A DNA stretch of 64,000 nt from NCBI GenBank assembly GCA_025093985.1, contig JACAAK010000009.1, positions 124,001-188,000 on the forward strand, written 5' to 3'. Below the pieces are notes generated by a model. That model had not been told where the DNA came from and ran no database searches. It saw only the letters and a list, made by a program, of their open reading frames with translations. A program made the position numbers and the translations under genes. Below are positions 10,947 to 23,790 of the stretch, piece after piece (within the stretch, counting starts at the first letter, position 1; each line of letters starts with the position of its first letter). The DNA comes from Calvatia gigantea. Its lineage: Eukaryota; Basidiomycota; Agaricomycetes; Agaricales; Lycoperdaceae.

Positions 10947-12520
10947 AGCCAGAGAAAGGGTTAGGTTCCGCACATCACAATATTTTGATTGGACTTGTAC
11001 TGTTGTACTAAGCACCACATATGCAGGAATGGAGTATCATCCTGGACGTGTCGGCCAATACTCATCCCAGCATGAGCACACATAACCTCAAAGTCGTTCG
11101 CTCAAGTCACGTTGAAGCTCATGCTTTGACGCGCACGAACCGATGTTTAGTGCTCGTATCGTTCCACTTCCCACAACCACTTGCAAAAACCAACCCGGAA
11201 ACGAAAAATCCCTGTCAAGAAATTATGGTTGAGGGTATGGACGACGAAGATGTTCAACTGAAGGAACCCTACGCAAGTAGCGCACTCTGAAAATCGAGAA
11301 GAGAGGAATCGCCGGTGAAGACTTCTTTGGTCCTCCATTGGTTATGTTGGAGTGAGGACTACGATGTATCGTCGACCTGGCGCACGAATCCAAAATAACA
11401 AATGTCTCCGCCTTTATTGAACAAGTCCAATGGCGCGATGCACCAAAATATGCCGACGAAATTTTTGAAATCATCCGCAGTGTTTATCCGGCGAATTTAC
11501 AACCGCCGTCTGCTGCCGTATCTACCAACTGTTTTGGGGTGGAGAACGAAGGCTCATAATGATGAGAAGGGGTTTCTGAGAGGTGGGGGAACATAGGCGT
11601 TTGGTGGTGGACGGGTTCAGAGGTGGAGAGAGCAGGGAAAGAGAATAGAGAAAAGCCTGAGAGATTTAATCATGAGTGACTTGTTAGTTGACGACAGCAT
11701 AGTATACAGTGAGATTCAGTAAAGTATAATATATTGCGCGTAGGAGAATGTCTAGTAGGAGAAATTTAGTGGGAAAGATGAAAAGACGGACTGAGCTATG
11801 TGGTTTATGGAGCTAAGTCCTGGTTCTATGGAACTCTGGAGTACAAGGGGTGATTCTGGGCTACGAGGGATGCAAGAAAGACGAATCCAAGAAAAGAAGG
11901 CTGTCAGAGAAACCAATAGTTCAGTGTGAACGGGATGAGCGAGTATGGGGGTGTGTCCGAGGTTTGGGTTTTCGGATTTGAAAGTTGTTTATATTATGGG
12001 CTTGTCAGTCGTTGTTTGAGCGCTGAGCGCCGCGCCTTCAATCTGGAATCTTCCAAGGGAGCGCCGGGTACCTTTGAATGTAGGCTTATGGAGATGGTTG
12101 ATGCGCACTCGATTTTGATGAGAATTTTTAATTTGGTGAAGATGAATACCACTTGGGCCGCGGCAGTGGGCCACTGAGGGCAGGTTCGAAGATCACAACA
12201 TCACAACAAAGGCACAAGGCGCACACTAAATTGAATTAATATGTATTTCTCATGTGCCTGTTGATGAGAACCCCCAAGTGCCTGCTTGCCCTCTCACGTC
12301 CAGGAATAATCATTCCAAGGTCTGTTTTATGCTGAATGCGAAGTGTGGCGGCGGCCCTCCATTCCAGCACTTATCGCCCCACTAGAGAAAGGTTCTCACG
12401 TTTGCAAACGCAATCCGGGATCACCAGTTGGCCGAACTGACGCCATCAGCTCACGCTGATGCCCTGCATTTCTGTCTTTAAGCTCGTCCTCGCAGGGCCT
12501 TGAGGGGCACTAAATTTCCC
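10947..12520. other. Non-coding stretch with a possible gene relic at 11281-11559
   Basis: A plus frame from 11281 to the TAA at 11557-11559 looks once coding (pieces EKRGIAGEDFFGPPLVMLE and ESKITNVSAFIEQVQW) but is cut by a TGA at 11353-11355 and lacks a start. I do not recognise it. Bases 11600-11930 are purine-rich with repeated AGTAGGAGAA-like words. Nothing else is seen. Confidence 0.3.
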
Positions 12521-14460
12521 ATGTCGAGGTCAGAGTCGCAGCCCCTCCTTGCGAATTCAAGTGGAGACGTCTCGCGATATGAAAATTCCCAACCGGATTC
12601 GCCCGTATCTCTGAAGAAACACATCGGTGTCTTCTCCGCAGTGTTCATCATTTTCAACCGGATAATTGGCACTGGGTATGTCATTCCTATTGGATATTGG
12701 GCTTGCTTAATGTTTTTCACAGAATATTTGCCACCCCTGCCACCGTTCTTGCTCTGAGCGGGAGTATCGGACTTTCACTGTGAGTATTTGGTGCTTGCGG
12801 CCTGAGGAAGGTCTGAGACCACTATGCAGGACGTTATGGATCCTTGGCGCCATAATCGCAGCAGCAGGGATGCAGGTGTACATTGTATGGGGCACAGTGA
12901 GTACCCGATCAGCTCCCGCTCATCACCATTTGAACCAAACCAAGGCATTACCAATAAATGGCGCAGAGAAAAACTACCTCGAATACTTGTTCCAGAGACC
13001 CGAGTACCTCGTAACGTGCCTCTATGCCGCGAATAGCTCGTTGATGGGTACGCCCAGTTCGGACAACCTTCTGATTTTCCCCTTTCTTAGAAAAAACAGG
13101 CTGGGGTGCAGGAAATGCATTGATCTTCGGTGAATATTTCCTCAAAGCGTTGCTCGGCAGCGAGCCGCCTTCGTCGGTCCTGAAGGTCACATCCTTTGCT
13201 TGTGTCACGTGGGCCTTTCTCCTCCATGGCACTGCCCTGAAGTGGGGACTCCGCACGCAAAATATACTTGGCATATTCCAACTCCTGGTGGTCCTTGTTG
13301 TCGCAGGAACCGGGTTTGTAGCCCTTAGGGATGGTATTCAGGGAGATGCTGGACTGCCAGAGGATCGCTGGAGAGGTCGGGAGAACTTCAAGAATATTTG
13401 GAAGGGTACCACCGTCAGCGCGTCGTCAATATGCTTAGGACTATACAGCGTGTGTCTCATTCATTCTTCACCCCATTTCCCATTTTTCTGATTGTTCCGA
13501 AATAAGGTCATCTATTCCTTCATTGGCTTTTCGAATGCGAATTACGCCTTGTCGGAAATGCATAATCCTGCAAGGACGATTAGGATCGCCGGCCCTTTAG
13601 CGGTCATCGTCGTGGCTGCTTCTTTATTTCTTATCTAATATCGCCTATTTTTCTGGCGCTTCAAAGGATGAAATAGTGCATTCGGGACGTCTGGTTGTTG
13701 CATTATTGATGCGAAATGTTTGGGGGGAAAACGTTGAGCGTTGGGTAGACCTTGGAGTTGCAGTTTCGGCTCTTGGGAATGTTCTCGCTGTGGTACGTAG
13801 AACCATAGCACCAGCCATGAAGTATTGGTCACATTTGCAGTCTTTTGCTCAAGGGCGTATAAATCAAGAGATGGGCAAAAACTGGTGTCTTACCCCTCAG
13901 CCGGCTGTGGGGTTCTGACGAGCCGTTCAACGCCCCACTTGCGGGACTTGGCTTGCGTTCGTCCCTCCCTCTTAATCTCATATAGCTGGTGTTAATGATG
14001 AGACAGACTGGTTCTTCTGTGCTATCGTTATCTTTTTCGTTCCACCCGGTGATATGTATAATTTTATTATCAATATGGTGCGTCGTCTTCACCAATTCTT
14101 TGCTTGGCTTCCTGATTAAATTGACTCCTAGACACTATATCCACTTGCTGTGGTCAACGCCGTTATTGCTTTCGGACTGATTCGTCTCTCTTTCTCATCC
14201 CCTCCACCAACCCCAGACCATCAGACTTTCCGGTGGCACCGCCTGTCCATCCTTACTCTATGTGCAGCAGGCTTTTTCGGCACTAGCAAATATTTTCTTG
14301 TTTGTTGCTCCTTGGGTAAAGCCGCCTCCAGGAGCCTGAACCTTATGAGCACTTGCCGTATTGGCTACACGCCGCTGCGAGTTGTGCTTTGTTCGGAGTT
14401 GGTGCGTTATGGTGGTTTGTTGGCCGTCGACGGGGATGGATCGGAAAGAGAGAGGAATGA
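12521..14460 (+). pseudogene. MUP1-like methionine/amino-acid permease, frame broken four times
   Basis: Nine exons (12521-12675, 12723-12779, 12830-12896, 12945-13047, 13100-13449, 13507-13792, 13841-13956, 14007-14077, 14132-14460) encode an APC-superfamily permease of the fungal high-affinity methionine permease type. It carries the first-helix signature FNRIIGTGIFATPATV, then GEKNYLEYLF-like (here GAEKNYLEYLF), IYSFIGFSNANYALSEM, SNIAYFSGASKDEI and VPPGDMYNFIIN. Such proteins import amino acids across the plasma membrane. The first five exons are intact. The rest carries four single extra bases: A near 13633 (stop TAA at 13636), T near 13883, G near 14270 and T near 14337. Discounting them gives 510 codons including the stop, a normal family length, so the gene is either very recently broken or affected by sequence error. 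Confidence 0.8.
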
Positions 14461-14914
14461 TTAATGATGGTTAGCATTTCTCGTGACCGCACTTATCCGC
14501 TTAGGGTGGATTTTTCATGAGTGATATGCTCGTTTAAACTTTACTCCCTTAAGCTGTATTTCCATTGCATCAATAGACTTGTCTATATTTGTTCAGGGAC
14601 GTGTCACAATTCAGGGACGTGATGTAGAAAGTTGTCAAATGGGACTCACGGACGATGGACGGTGAGATTCAACTTTAACGAGGACACGAGACCTCTCCTC
14701 TTGGTACGAAATATGTTTTCTGGATTACCAAACATTTACTCCGTGCCAGTATCTGCTCAGGCTAGTTCCCTTCATTCCCAGTTAACTTTGAGCACACCAT
14801 CTCAAAAAGTCGTTCCTTCCTGGCAGCGCCCCTGATCATTACACTCATCCTGACCTTGAAGTATAAGCGCTCACACGTATATATTTCGTACGAAGTTCCT
14901 CGTCTGCCACATAG
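14461..14914. promoter_or_regulatory. Spacer and promoter of the F-box-like gene
   Basis: No gene is seen. A CGTATATATTTCG stretch near 14877-14889, about 27 bases before the ATG at 14915, is a plausible TATA-like element. Confidence 0.3.
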
Positions 14915-16646
14915 ATGTCTACCTCTCTTCAACTACCACCGGAGATCCTCCACGCGATCGCCACGTCCTACCTTTCCCCAACTGACGACACTTCTACGCT
15001 TCACGCTCTTTCTCTAACCCATTCGTTCTTTCTTCCGTCTACGCGTGCTTCGCTTTTCCACACCATTCGCCTTTCGCGACACCCGGCCGACGATGGTGTC
15101 CATCCGCACCTTTGCAATGCTTTCTCCGGGCTCCTCCATCAATCCCCTTATATTGCTGGATTCGTTCGCAAACTTATCATTATAGAAGGGACAATCAAAA
15201 ACAGCTGGTTCGGCAATGTACGATACTGGGTCGCCTCCGAAGATGAGGACCTTCCATTCATACTCAGGACAGTAGCATTCTGTGGAAACCAGCGCAATGA
15301 GGGGTGGCAAAGCGCTGGGCTTCGAAGCCTAGAGATCCTGGGATTCGGAAAGGCGACTATGAATTGGAGCTCTCTCAGTCCACAATTGCGTAGTGCATTC
15401 GTTGAAGTGGTACAGCAAGGCGGCCTTGAAGACCTTCGCCTAGTTGGACTCAATGGCTTTCCACTATCTGTCTTGCGAGGAAGTAAAGCCCTCAAGAATA
15501 TGTGCTTCGGCTGGATGGTGGTCGATCCGGGAGCTTCCGAACTGGACACCCATTCTATCGCGGATTCTGAATCCGAAGGCACTGGCGTTGACTGCGACCG
15601 ACCGGAATTAGCATTTTTGGATCTGTCATTCGAACACCATACCGCGCAGGGCACCGCGCTTATTCACGCTCTGACACAACCACAGTGTCCGATCGACATT
15701 TCAAGAGTGGAACATATGGTTATCAACGGTGAACAATACCCCAACATCCAGCAACTCCTCAATTATTGTCCGGATCTAACATTCCTTAGAGATTCGTAGT
15801 AAGTCTTCTCCAAATTTGTACTCTTCTTGCCCCTCTGCTAATTTGCTTCAAACCTCTCACTTACCTAGATAATGCTTATCCAATTCCCGCTCCGCCGTCT
15901 CACATAGATTTAGGGCCGTTGACATCCCTCCATTCTCTCTCGCTTTTCTTACCCATGATTGACTGGGATGGTGTCAATCCAAACCCTCTCCCTTGGCTAA
16001 ATTACCTGCTCTCCACTCTCCGCACCGCCACAAAGGCTAACACAACAACCAATCCCTCCCTCCATGCCATCCAACTCATCCTCGACGTTGACCGCATTGC
16101 CTTCTTCGACCAAGTCAGCTCAGAGGAATGGTCGACTCTTAATAGCAACCTCACGCGTCTTCTTAAGCCTCGGATACCCTATACCCGGTGCAACTACAAC
16201 CCCCATACCCCGGACATCCCCGATATTATAATCTATATTTTCACTGACTTAGACTCGTACTCGTTTTACGACAGTCCATATTCTAGTATTTCACATAATG
16301 CCTTGCTCAGGGACCCTCCTATCCCCTACGTAACCACGTCCTGCCGTTGTACAAAGTCTGGTATGTGTCAAAAACAAGTATTCGAGAAGGAGAGCTCGAA
16401 TATGCGCCAGTTTTTGACTGGTTTCCTGCCAGTTTTGTCGACGGGTCATGGGGTGGATAAGATTCGAGTATATCGCATCAACTTGTAAGCAATTTCTGGC
16501 ACAAGTTTTATTCGTTTGCTGACAAGGCGTGGTATAGATATACCCAGACTCTGACACGCGCGGCCGACACAACCGAAGGACCGTCTAGAGTTGCCAGTGC
16601 CCAGCTGCTTGATTATTTATACTTAGATCTATACCCTCCAGGCTAA
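14915..16646 (+). CDS. F-box-like protein
   Basis: Three exons (14915-15798, 15869-16484, 16538-16646) encode about 535 residues. The N-terminus reads LPPEILHAIATSYLSP followed by LSLTHSFF, which fits the start of a fungal F-box, the SKP1-binding module of SCF ubiquitin ligases. The rest is a leucine-containing, poorly conserved region, typical of the large Agaricomycete F-box-like families, so the substrate cannot be inferred. The second intron (GTAAGC to GTATAG) joins cleanly and adds a C-terminal tail ending DLYLDLYPPG-like residues. The first intron has a canonical GTAAGT donor but joins out of phase by one base. Either one extra base lies just before 15798, or a weaker GTCCGG donor at 15769 is used. 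The shadow ORF on the minus strand at 15148-15654 is not a gene. Confidence 0.65.
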
Positions 16647-17274
16647 TATGCGTAGCTACTAGTATTACCTCGAGTTGGAATGATACTTTACATATAATTC
16701 CTGGCTGATTTTCTTATCCCATTTGCATGAACGTTATGACTAACTCTACCAGTGATCTCAATGGAGTTTCACATATGATGTCCGTTTCCTTGTCCTGCAC
16801 ACTCTGGTGGCCTCCACACCCACACCCAAGCCCAATCATCAGCGACACATTTGTCGACATCGCTGCTTGTTATACTCCATTTTTTGGGGGGAACCCCTTC
16901 GGGAAAAGGGGGGAGCCCACTTCAAAGAGTGGGGAGTGAAAATTAGTCAGTGATTTCGCCTCACGCCACCATCAACACATGAAATAAACGGGATTTTGTC
17001 GAAGGAACGTAAGGATAGGAGTTCTTACCGGATGCGGATTTGTTCCGAACCCTCGGCTTCACAGGCTTCAAGGTCAAAATTGGAGGCTTTTCCGGGGACC
17101 GGCAGGAACTTCCCCTAACCCCCCATGCGGAAAGTTATCCGAAGTCAAGTCCCAGACTTCCCAGGATATTTGCATTTTTTACAACTACCCCTCGTTGGTT
17201 CAGCAACTATCGAAATTTCCGACGGGCTTGCTCTCCATCTCTCTCCGTAAATTTCACGACTCTCACGAGGTGCC
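16647..17274. other. Spacer upstream of the MFS array
   Basis: No gene is recognised. Near 16878-16921 there is an imperfect G/C-rich palindrome (GGGGGGAACCCCTTCGGGAAAAGGGGGG-like, 16885-16912) that could form a hairpin. The presumed promoter of the first MFS gene follows. Confidence 0.35.
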
Positions 17275-19605
17275 ATGGACGAGGAGCTCTCGACGTCGAC
17301 AGCCAGCCCCGTTAAAACCCAACTACGAGACGACTTGAGTGCACAAATAACCGAAGATCATGAACAGGCGGAAGGGTTTGAGATGCACGAAGGCTACCGG
17401 GTTGTTCATCGAAGTCTATTGAAATCCCTTGTGATTGTCGCTGTCGTGACGTTTAGTATGATTATTAATGTGCGTGCGCTATGTTCAGATTTTGGGTCCT
17501 TGTAACTGAGCTCATTGCAGACAGGCAACAGCACATCTGTATCAATCGCCTTGCCCACCATTGGGAGAGAGTTTAATTGCAGAGCCAGTCATTATTGCAG
17601 TGGATCGTTTCAGCATATCCTCTCAGCTCAGTGGGTCAGCTGCGTCCCTGTGTGCTCCAGGAGGCTAACGTGATATTCTAACAGGGATGTTTATTGTTGG
17701 TATGCGGTCGGTTGGCAGACCTGTATGGACGGAAAAAGGCATATTTACTAGGAACGCTGCTGCTCGCTGCATTCACTCTTGGATGCGGATTCACAAACGG
17801 CGAGTCATCCCAAGAGTTTATCCACACTGGACCATTACTAACGTATAATCTCACAGACATAACTACACTGATCGTATTACGAGGCTTTCAGGGCATCGGA
17901 GCGGCGGCTACTATCCCTGCATCGGTTAGACTTCTCTGACCCCATCATTTCTGTTTTTCGCTCACCAGATTTTGGTTTTAATTGGAATACGTATCACATC
18001 GCTGCCTTTATCCGTGTCGGACGATTTTCGACTGCGGTTGCTTTTGGTCTAAACAGCTCGGGATTCTTGCGCACGCCTTCCCACCATCCAAGGCTCGATC
18101 GTGGGCATTTGCGACATTTGCTGCTGGTGCCCCCGTAGGGGCGGCATTTGGTGCTGCGCTTGGTGGAGTGCTGACTGAAAAGACTGCGTAAGTTTTTGCC
18201 TCCGAGACAATCAAATCTACGCTTGTTGGTACTAACGGCTCCCCCCACGATCAGGAAGACATGGCGCTCATCGTTTTATTTGTTCACCGCCCTCAATGTG
18301 CTCTGCTTCGTCGGCGGTTTCTTGTCCATTGATGGAGACATGCCACATCCTAAAGACGACAGGAAAGTGGATTGGTTGGGGGCGTTTTTGATCACTGCGG
18401 GGTTGGTGATGATTCTGTTTGTCCTGGGAGACGGAGAGTCCGCGCCCAAACAATGGGCTACTGGATGTAAGGCTCGTTTTGTGTTCCTTGCTCATCCATT
18501 GCTCATGGCAACCCCGGGTAGATGTTATTGCCCTCCTAATTGTTGGCGTATTCTTGATTGGAGTGTTCCTGTATTGGCAGTGGTTGTTAGAAAGGGCGCA
18601 AAATCAGCGACAAAGGCAACGAGAGGGTGTCGAGGAATTGGATGGACGGCAAATCCCTAAGAGGTGGAATGAGTGTCTTCCACCACCTATTATGAAACTC
18701 TCGTTATGGGGTCGTGCAAAGGGAAGGTTTGCAGTGATGATGGTAATTGCCTTTGTCACTTGGTCGTCGTTCATCGGTTGGACGTTCTGGATACAGGTGG
18801 GCCTTTCGAGGCTGCTGTCTTTGGTCTGTCCTGCTGACCTTTGCCCTTGGCATAGTTATATTATCAGGATTACGTGGGTCTCAGACCACTCCAAACTGTT
18901 GCCCGGCAAACACCAACGTTCATAGCCGGAATGGCATGCAATGCGTTCGTGGGGATTGTGGCCAGCTATATGTCAATGGTCACGATTTCAAGTAAGCAGT
19001 TTTTCGCCCCTCACTATCAGCGTCCTCACAATTCTGAACACCCTTACGATTAGCCATGGGAACATTGGGCACAGCAATCGCTTGTCTTCTTTTCGCGGTC
19101 ATAGACCCCAAAGTGACATACTGGGCCTTTGGTTTCCCTTCGATGGTTCTTTCGGTATTTGGTGTCGACCTCGTATTCACCGCCGGGACTCTGTACATTG
19201 CCAAGATTTCATTGCCTCACGAGCAAAGCCTGGCAGGTGCTGTCTTCCAGACGACGACCCAGGTACTGTCGCTCTCCTTCGCCGCGAGCTGGCCTTGTCC
19301 ATTAAAATTCCTGCTCTCAGATTGGAACTTCGGCAGGAGTGACAATATCAACTGTTGTATTTAACCGTGTTAAATCAAGTCTAGGCGATGGCGAAGATAT
19401 GCTTCGCAGCTACCAGGCCGCACAGTGGACTACGTGCGCATTTGGACTTTGCGGCACGCTGCTTTCGCTCGCATTCTTTAGAGGGGTGGGTGTGCCCGGA
19501 CACAAGAAGGCGAAAAGCCCTTCGGTGGAGGAAGCGGCGGAGGACAATCGTTCAAGCGAAGTAAAGGAGCGAAATTCCAGCGACGAGGGAAGCAAAGCCG
19601 GATGA
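17275..19605 (+). CDS. MFS multidrug/metabolite transporter, DHA2-like, array copy 1
   Basis: Ten exons (17275-17469, 17521-17630, 17685-17799, 17857-17924, 18057-18187, 18255-18466, 18522-18796, 18856-18991, 19054-19262, 19321-19605) encode about 577 residues with the 14-helix layout of fungal drug:H+ antiporters. Motif A is clear (CGRLADLYGRKKAYLLG), as is the Gly-rich helix AAGAPVGAAFGAALGG followed by KTWRSSFYLFTALN. Such proteins export toxins or metabolites at the plasma membrane, and the substrate is unknown. Exon 2 carries two net extra bases between 17578 and 17588, which break the frame inside the first helices between GREFN and LLQWIVSAY. All other junctions keep phase. Intron 3 begins with GC instead of GT at 17800. 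It is the first of three tandem same-strand paralogues with identical exon layout. Confidence 0.82.
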
Positions 19606-21514
19606 GAGAGGAAACGTGACGGCAGTCTTAATCGGGCGACCTATGCAGCTGTCTGGTTCGTGATTTAGATTTTCACTACTTGAGCGGGTAGAAAGCTCTC
19701 ACTATCGTGATAGTGTTTGTATTCATGTATCTCCGGGGTTCTTAGAAAGTCGCTTCAGGTAGGGTAATCCCACCGCTCATAGGCGTCCTTGCCCTCACTA
19801 TTCTACAACTCTGCTACGCTCCTCGTACAAGGCGACAACGACAGAAACTTCAATGGGCCCCGTAAACTACATCTCCTTATCTTCCAGAGATTTTGACTAC
19901 GGACGACGCAAGGCGCCCCCAACATGAACAAGATGTCCTTATTCACACAAGGCCTACATAATAACGACTGTCTCCTAGAATTTCTCGAGATCGCGCATAT
20001 TGAGAACAGACCTGATGAAAACGCTTCGGTTGTATCGTGGATCAAAGGGGAAACATACCACAATAGAGATCGTCCAATTAAAGATGATGCAAGGGGGTCA
20101 CCCGCCTCCGACTGACACCGCCAAACCATGAGAAAAACAATGGAAGGCAAGGACAGATCCGAAGAATTATCCCGTACAACAGTGGGGACGATCGGGCCTT
20201 CCAACCAACTTCCACCTACGGCAAGTGATACTTGCGATACGTCAGGAGCGAGAAAAGAACAAGATGGGATCCCGCAAATGTCTGCACATAACCATGGCTG
20301 GGTATCGATCGACTAAGAAGAATGACTCAAAAGTCTGAATATCTTAAACGATCGTCGTGTCAGAGGGCGCTATTTCAAGGTGATAACACAATAAGTGATA
20401 CTTCTCCCGGGGGCCAAAGCGCATCGCACCAGCAGGGCCGGACTACCACTCTTTCTCGGATCTGTCAAAGTCGAAAGCTAGTGATCCACACACCGGTAGC
20501 ATATTGTCTGATTAGTATCCTGATAGTGACGGAAACGGAGCATTTCGGAAATGGGCTCATGCGTATGCATTGGTTTGCTTACATTTTAAAGTTCCAGGAA
20601 TGGTGGTTAGGCCTGCCGTGGATCCGACAACCAACGCCACTCCCCTAACTTGTCGATGCAAGCCCAATAAGGGGGAAAGTCTAAAGAGGTGGGAAACGAA
20701 CCGCCGCTCGTTAGTCTCTCTCTGCGTGCAGCGCCACAGCTGGGTAGTCCCGTTTGGTGATGATGAGGACCCAGGAATGTTTTCTGAACATACGAGCAAA
20801 TTGATAGATGTAGTCTCGGTCGATCGCCAACCAGCAACTCTGAACCATTATCCGCTGATCGCCGCTCTCGGGGCATGACCAAGACATAAAACTTAATATC
20901 GGCACTGAAGAATCAAATGAGCTACGGCAGTTCGGTGTGGTGTTGTTGATCCAAGTCGGGCACAGCAATGGTGAGGAAACGCTGTTTAAACTTTGAGCTT
21001 AGATGACACTAGCCTCATGTATCACCTGTAGCGCAGTTCAAGTGGCCCTTCCTCGTGTTTCCACCCCACCTCCTTATAGATGGTAGCGTCGAACTTATAC
21101 CCTTGCAACATCGAGGCGTCTTCGATAGGTACCCTCTCCCATTTCTTTAGTTGTGCTCCATTACTGTGACTCGTTTGTATGACCGCCACCCACTTTATCA
21201 GAGAACCGGACTTGTTTCTTCCATTCCTGCGTGCATCTCCGGAGTTGTGATCAGTACGTCTACGATGGTTCACACCACCATAAGGACAAAACGGGACTAT
21301 CGGACATGGCCTTTTCCGATGTCTCGATGTGTTGCCCCAAATGCCTTAACTAGAAGGATGTTCAACTCCACCCTCCATAGAAGAAGTTATCCGAAGGCGT
21401 GTCAGGACGCTCAGCTGATTCAAAGAGATCCATAAATAGCTTCCGCCTATCTCGCAATTTGTCGCCTCGGTTGGAATACCTCCTCCCTCCTTTCGCAAAT
21501 CCGCGAGAAGTATT
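19606..21514. other. Spacer between MFS copies 1 and 2
   Basis: No complete gene is seen. A minus frame at 21022-21273 ends with a charged stretch (KKWERVPIEDASMLQGYKFD) that looks like a C-terminal protein fragment, but I cannot name it or extend it upstream. The promoter of copy 2 lies at the right end. Confidence 0.35.
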
Positions 21515-23790
21515 ATGAGTGAGGGGTCTCCGACTTCAACCGTAACCCCCGACGGAACCCAGCTCCAAAGTGATTTGGCCGTTCGAACGACGGGGGAATA
21601 CCAACAAGCAGAACAAAATGGGTCCGAAATGCAAGAAGGATACCGGATTATCCATAGAAGTCCACTTAAATCTCTTGCTATCGTCATCATAGTGACGTTC
21701 AGTATGATCATTGATGTGAGTATTATATGCATTTTGAACCCCCAGATTCTTGTAATTGAGGTTACCACAGACAGCCAACAGTACGTCTGCAACGATCGCC
21801 CTGTCCACCATCGGGAGAGAATTAAGTGCCGACGCGTCGTTATTGCAATGGATTGTTTCAGCGTATGCTCTGAGTTCAGTGAGTTTGAATAGCTCCTGCT
21901 CGGCCCAAGTGGACAGATATGACGTTCTTGGGCAGGGGTGCTTATTACTGCTCTGCGGTCGATTGGCAGACTTGTATGGACGGAAAAAAGCATATTTGTT
22001 GGGGACGCTGTTGCTCGCCGTGTTTACGCTTGGGTGCGGGTTTGCAAACAGCGAGTCACCAAAAGAATTCAGTGTCCACGCGATATTATTACTGACAAGC
22101 AACCCTCTAATTTGCTGGTTCCCTCCCTGACAGACGTAATCACACTGATCATATTACGGGGTATTCAAGGAATAGGGGTGGCAGCCACAATTCCGGCATC
22201 GGTTAGTCATCCTCAACCAACCCCCCCTTTTTCATTGACTGAAATAACTTACTCATTTTTGACTTTAAATAATACTCCGTCGCTCTGGGCTTATTTTTGA
22301 TTACCAACAGTTGGGCATCCTCGCACACACTTTCCCGCCATCGAGGGCACGAGCATGGGCGTTTGCGACATTTGCTGCTGGTTCCCCAGTTGGGGCGGCA
22401 TTCGGATCTGCAGTTGGTGGGGTGTTGACTGAGAAGACAGCGTACGCTTTGTTTTTCGCTTCCTCTGCCTAACTCATTGTACTTTTTTTCTCTCTCTTTA
22501 TTTCTGGTTAGGAAGACATGGCGTTCGCCGTTTTATATGTTTACCGCTGTTAATGTGCTCTGCCTCATTGGAGGATTCTTGTCTATTGACGAAGACATAC
22601 CCCACCCGAAGGATGACAGGAAAGTGGATTGGTTGGGGGCGTTTTTAATTACCGCGGCGCTGGTGATTATTATGTTTGTCTTGGGTGAGGGAGAGTCTGC
22701 AACGAAACAATGGGCTACTGGATGTGAGACTTTTCTGTTTGACAATTTAGTTTGTCGCTTATGATGGGCTTGGACGAGCAGATATCATCGCTCTACTTAT
22801 TATTGGCGTATTTTTGGTTGTGGGATTCCTGTACTGGCAATGGGTGTTAGAAAGAACTCAAAATGAACGACAGAAGCAGCGGGGATGCCTCGAACAACCG
22901 GGTGAAGAACCAATGACCAAAGCACGGAGCATAAGACTTCCACCACCTATCATGAAGCTCTCATTGTGGGGTCGAGCAAAAGGAAGGTTTGCAGTGATGA
23001 TGGATGGTCGTTTTCGTGACCTGGTCTTCGTTCGTCGGTTGGTTGTTCTGGATGCAGGTAAGTCATCCGACCACAAGTGCTCCTTCGTTGCTTCTGCCCC
23101 ACTAAATTTCGCTGCTGGTGTAGCTGTACTACCAGGATTATACTGGTATAACGCCACTCGAAACTGTCGCCCGACAGACACCAACATTCATTGTTGGAGC
23201 GGCGTCCAACGCACTTGTGGGCATAATGGCTAGTCATATGTCAATGCTCGCAATTTCAAGTAAGCCACCTTTTCATCGACCCAAACTACGTCCTCCAACA
23301 TTCTAAACGTATTTGTTATAACTAGTTATCGGAACAATGGGCACAGCAACTGCTTGCCTCCTTTATGCGGTCATCGATCCGAAAGTGACATATTGGGCTT
23401 TACGGTTTCCCTTCGATGGTCCTGTCGGTTCTGGGGGTTGAGTCCGTGTTTGCTTCCGGGACTCTGTACATCGCCAAGATCTCGTTACCGCACGAGCAGA
23501 GTCTGGCAGGAGCTGTGTTCCAGACGATGGCCCAGGCACGTCACTCTCTCAACTCGTTGCAGACAGCTTTTTTAATCAAGACCTTCTACTTGTAGATCGG
23601 AACTTCAGCAGGAGTGACTGTATCAACGGTCGTGTTTAATCGTGTCACATCAAGTTTGGGTGATGGCGAGGATATGCTCCGGAGTTATCAGGCTGCACAA
23701 TGGACGTGTTTCGCGTTTGCACTTTGTGGTACTATACTTGCACTCGCGTTCTTCAGAGGAGTGGGTGTACCTGGGCACAAATCGGAGTGA
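21515..23790 (+). CDS. MFS transporter, DHA2-like, array copy 2
   Basis: It has the same ten-exon layout as copy 1 and clear identity throughout: TANSTSATIALSTIGREL, then CGRLADLYGRKKAYLLG, AAGSPVGAAFGSAVGG, KTWRSPFYMFTAVNVL, a loop with LPPPIMKLSLWGRAKGRF, and AKISLPHEQSLAGAVFQ. The C-terminal tail is short, ending VGVPGHKSE at the TGA at 23788. Two single extra bases break the frame: G near 23002 (after FAVMM, where copies 1 and 3 continue into a TWSSF helix) and one near 23402 (before the GFPSMVLSV-like helix). Intron 3 starts with GC at 22051, and intron 9 also starts with GC at 23536. If the extra bases are real, the product would lose the last third, including the final helices. The role is probably export of a small molecule. 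Confidence 0.8.
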
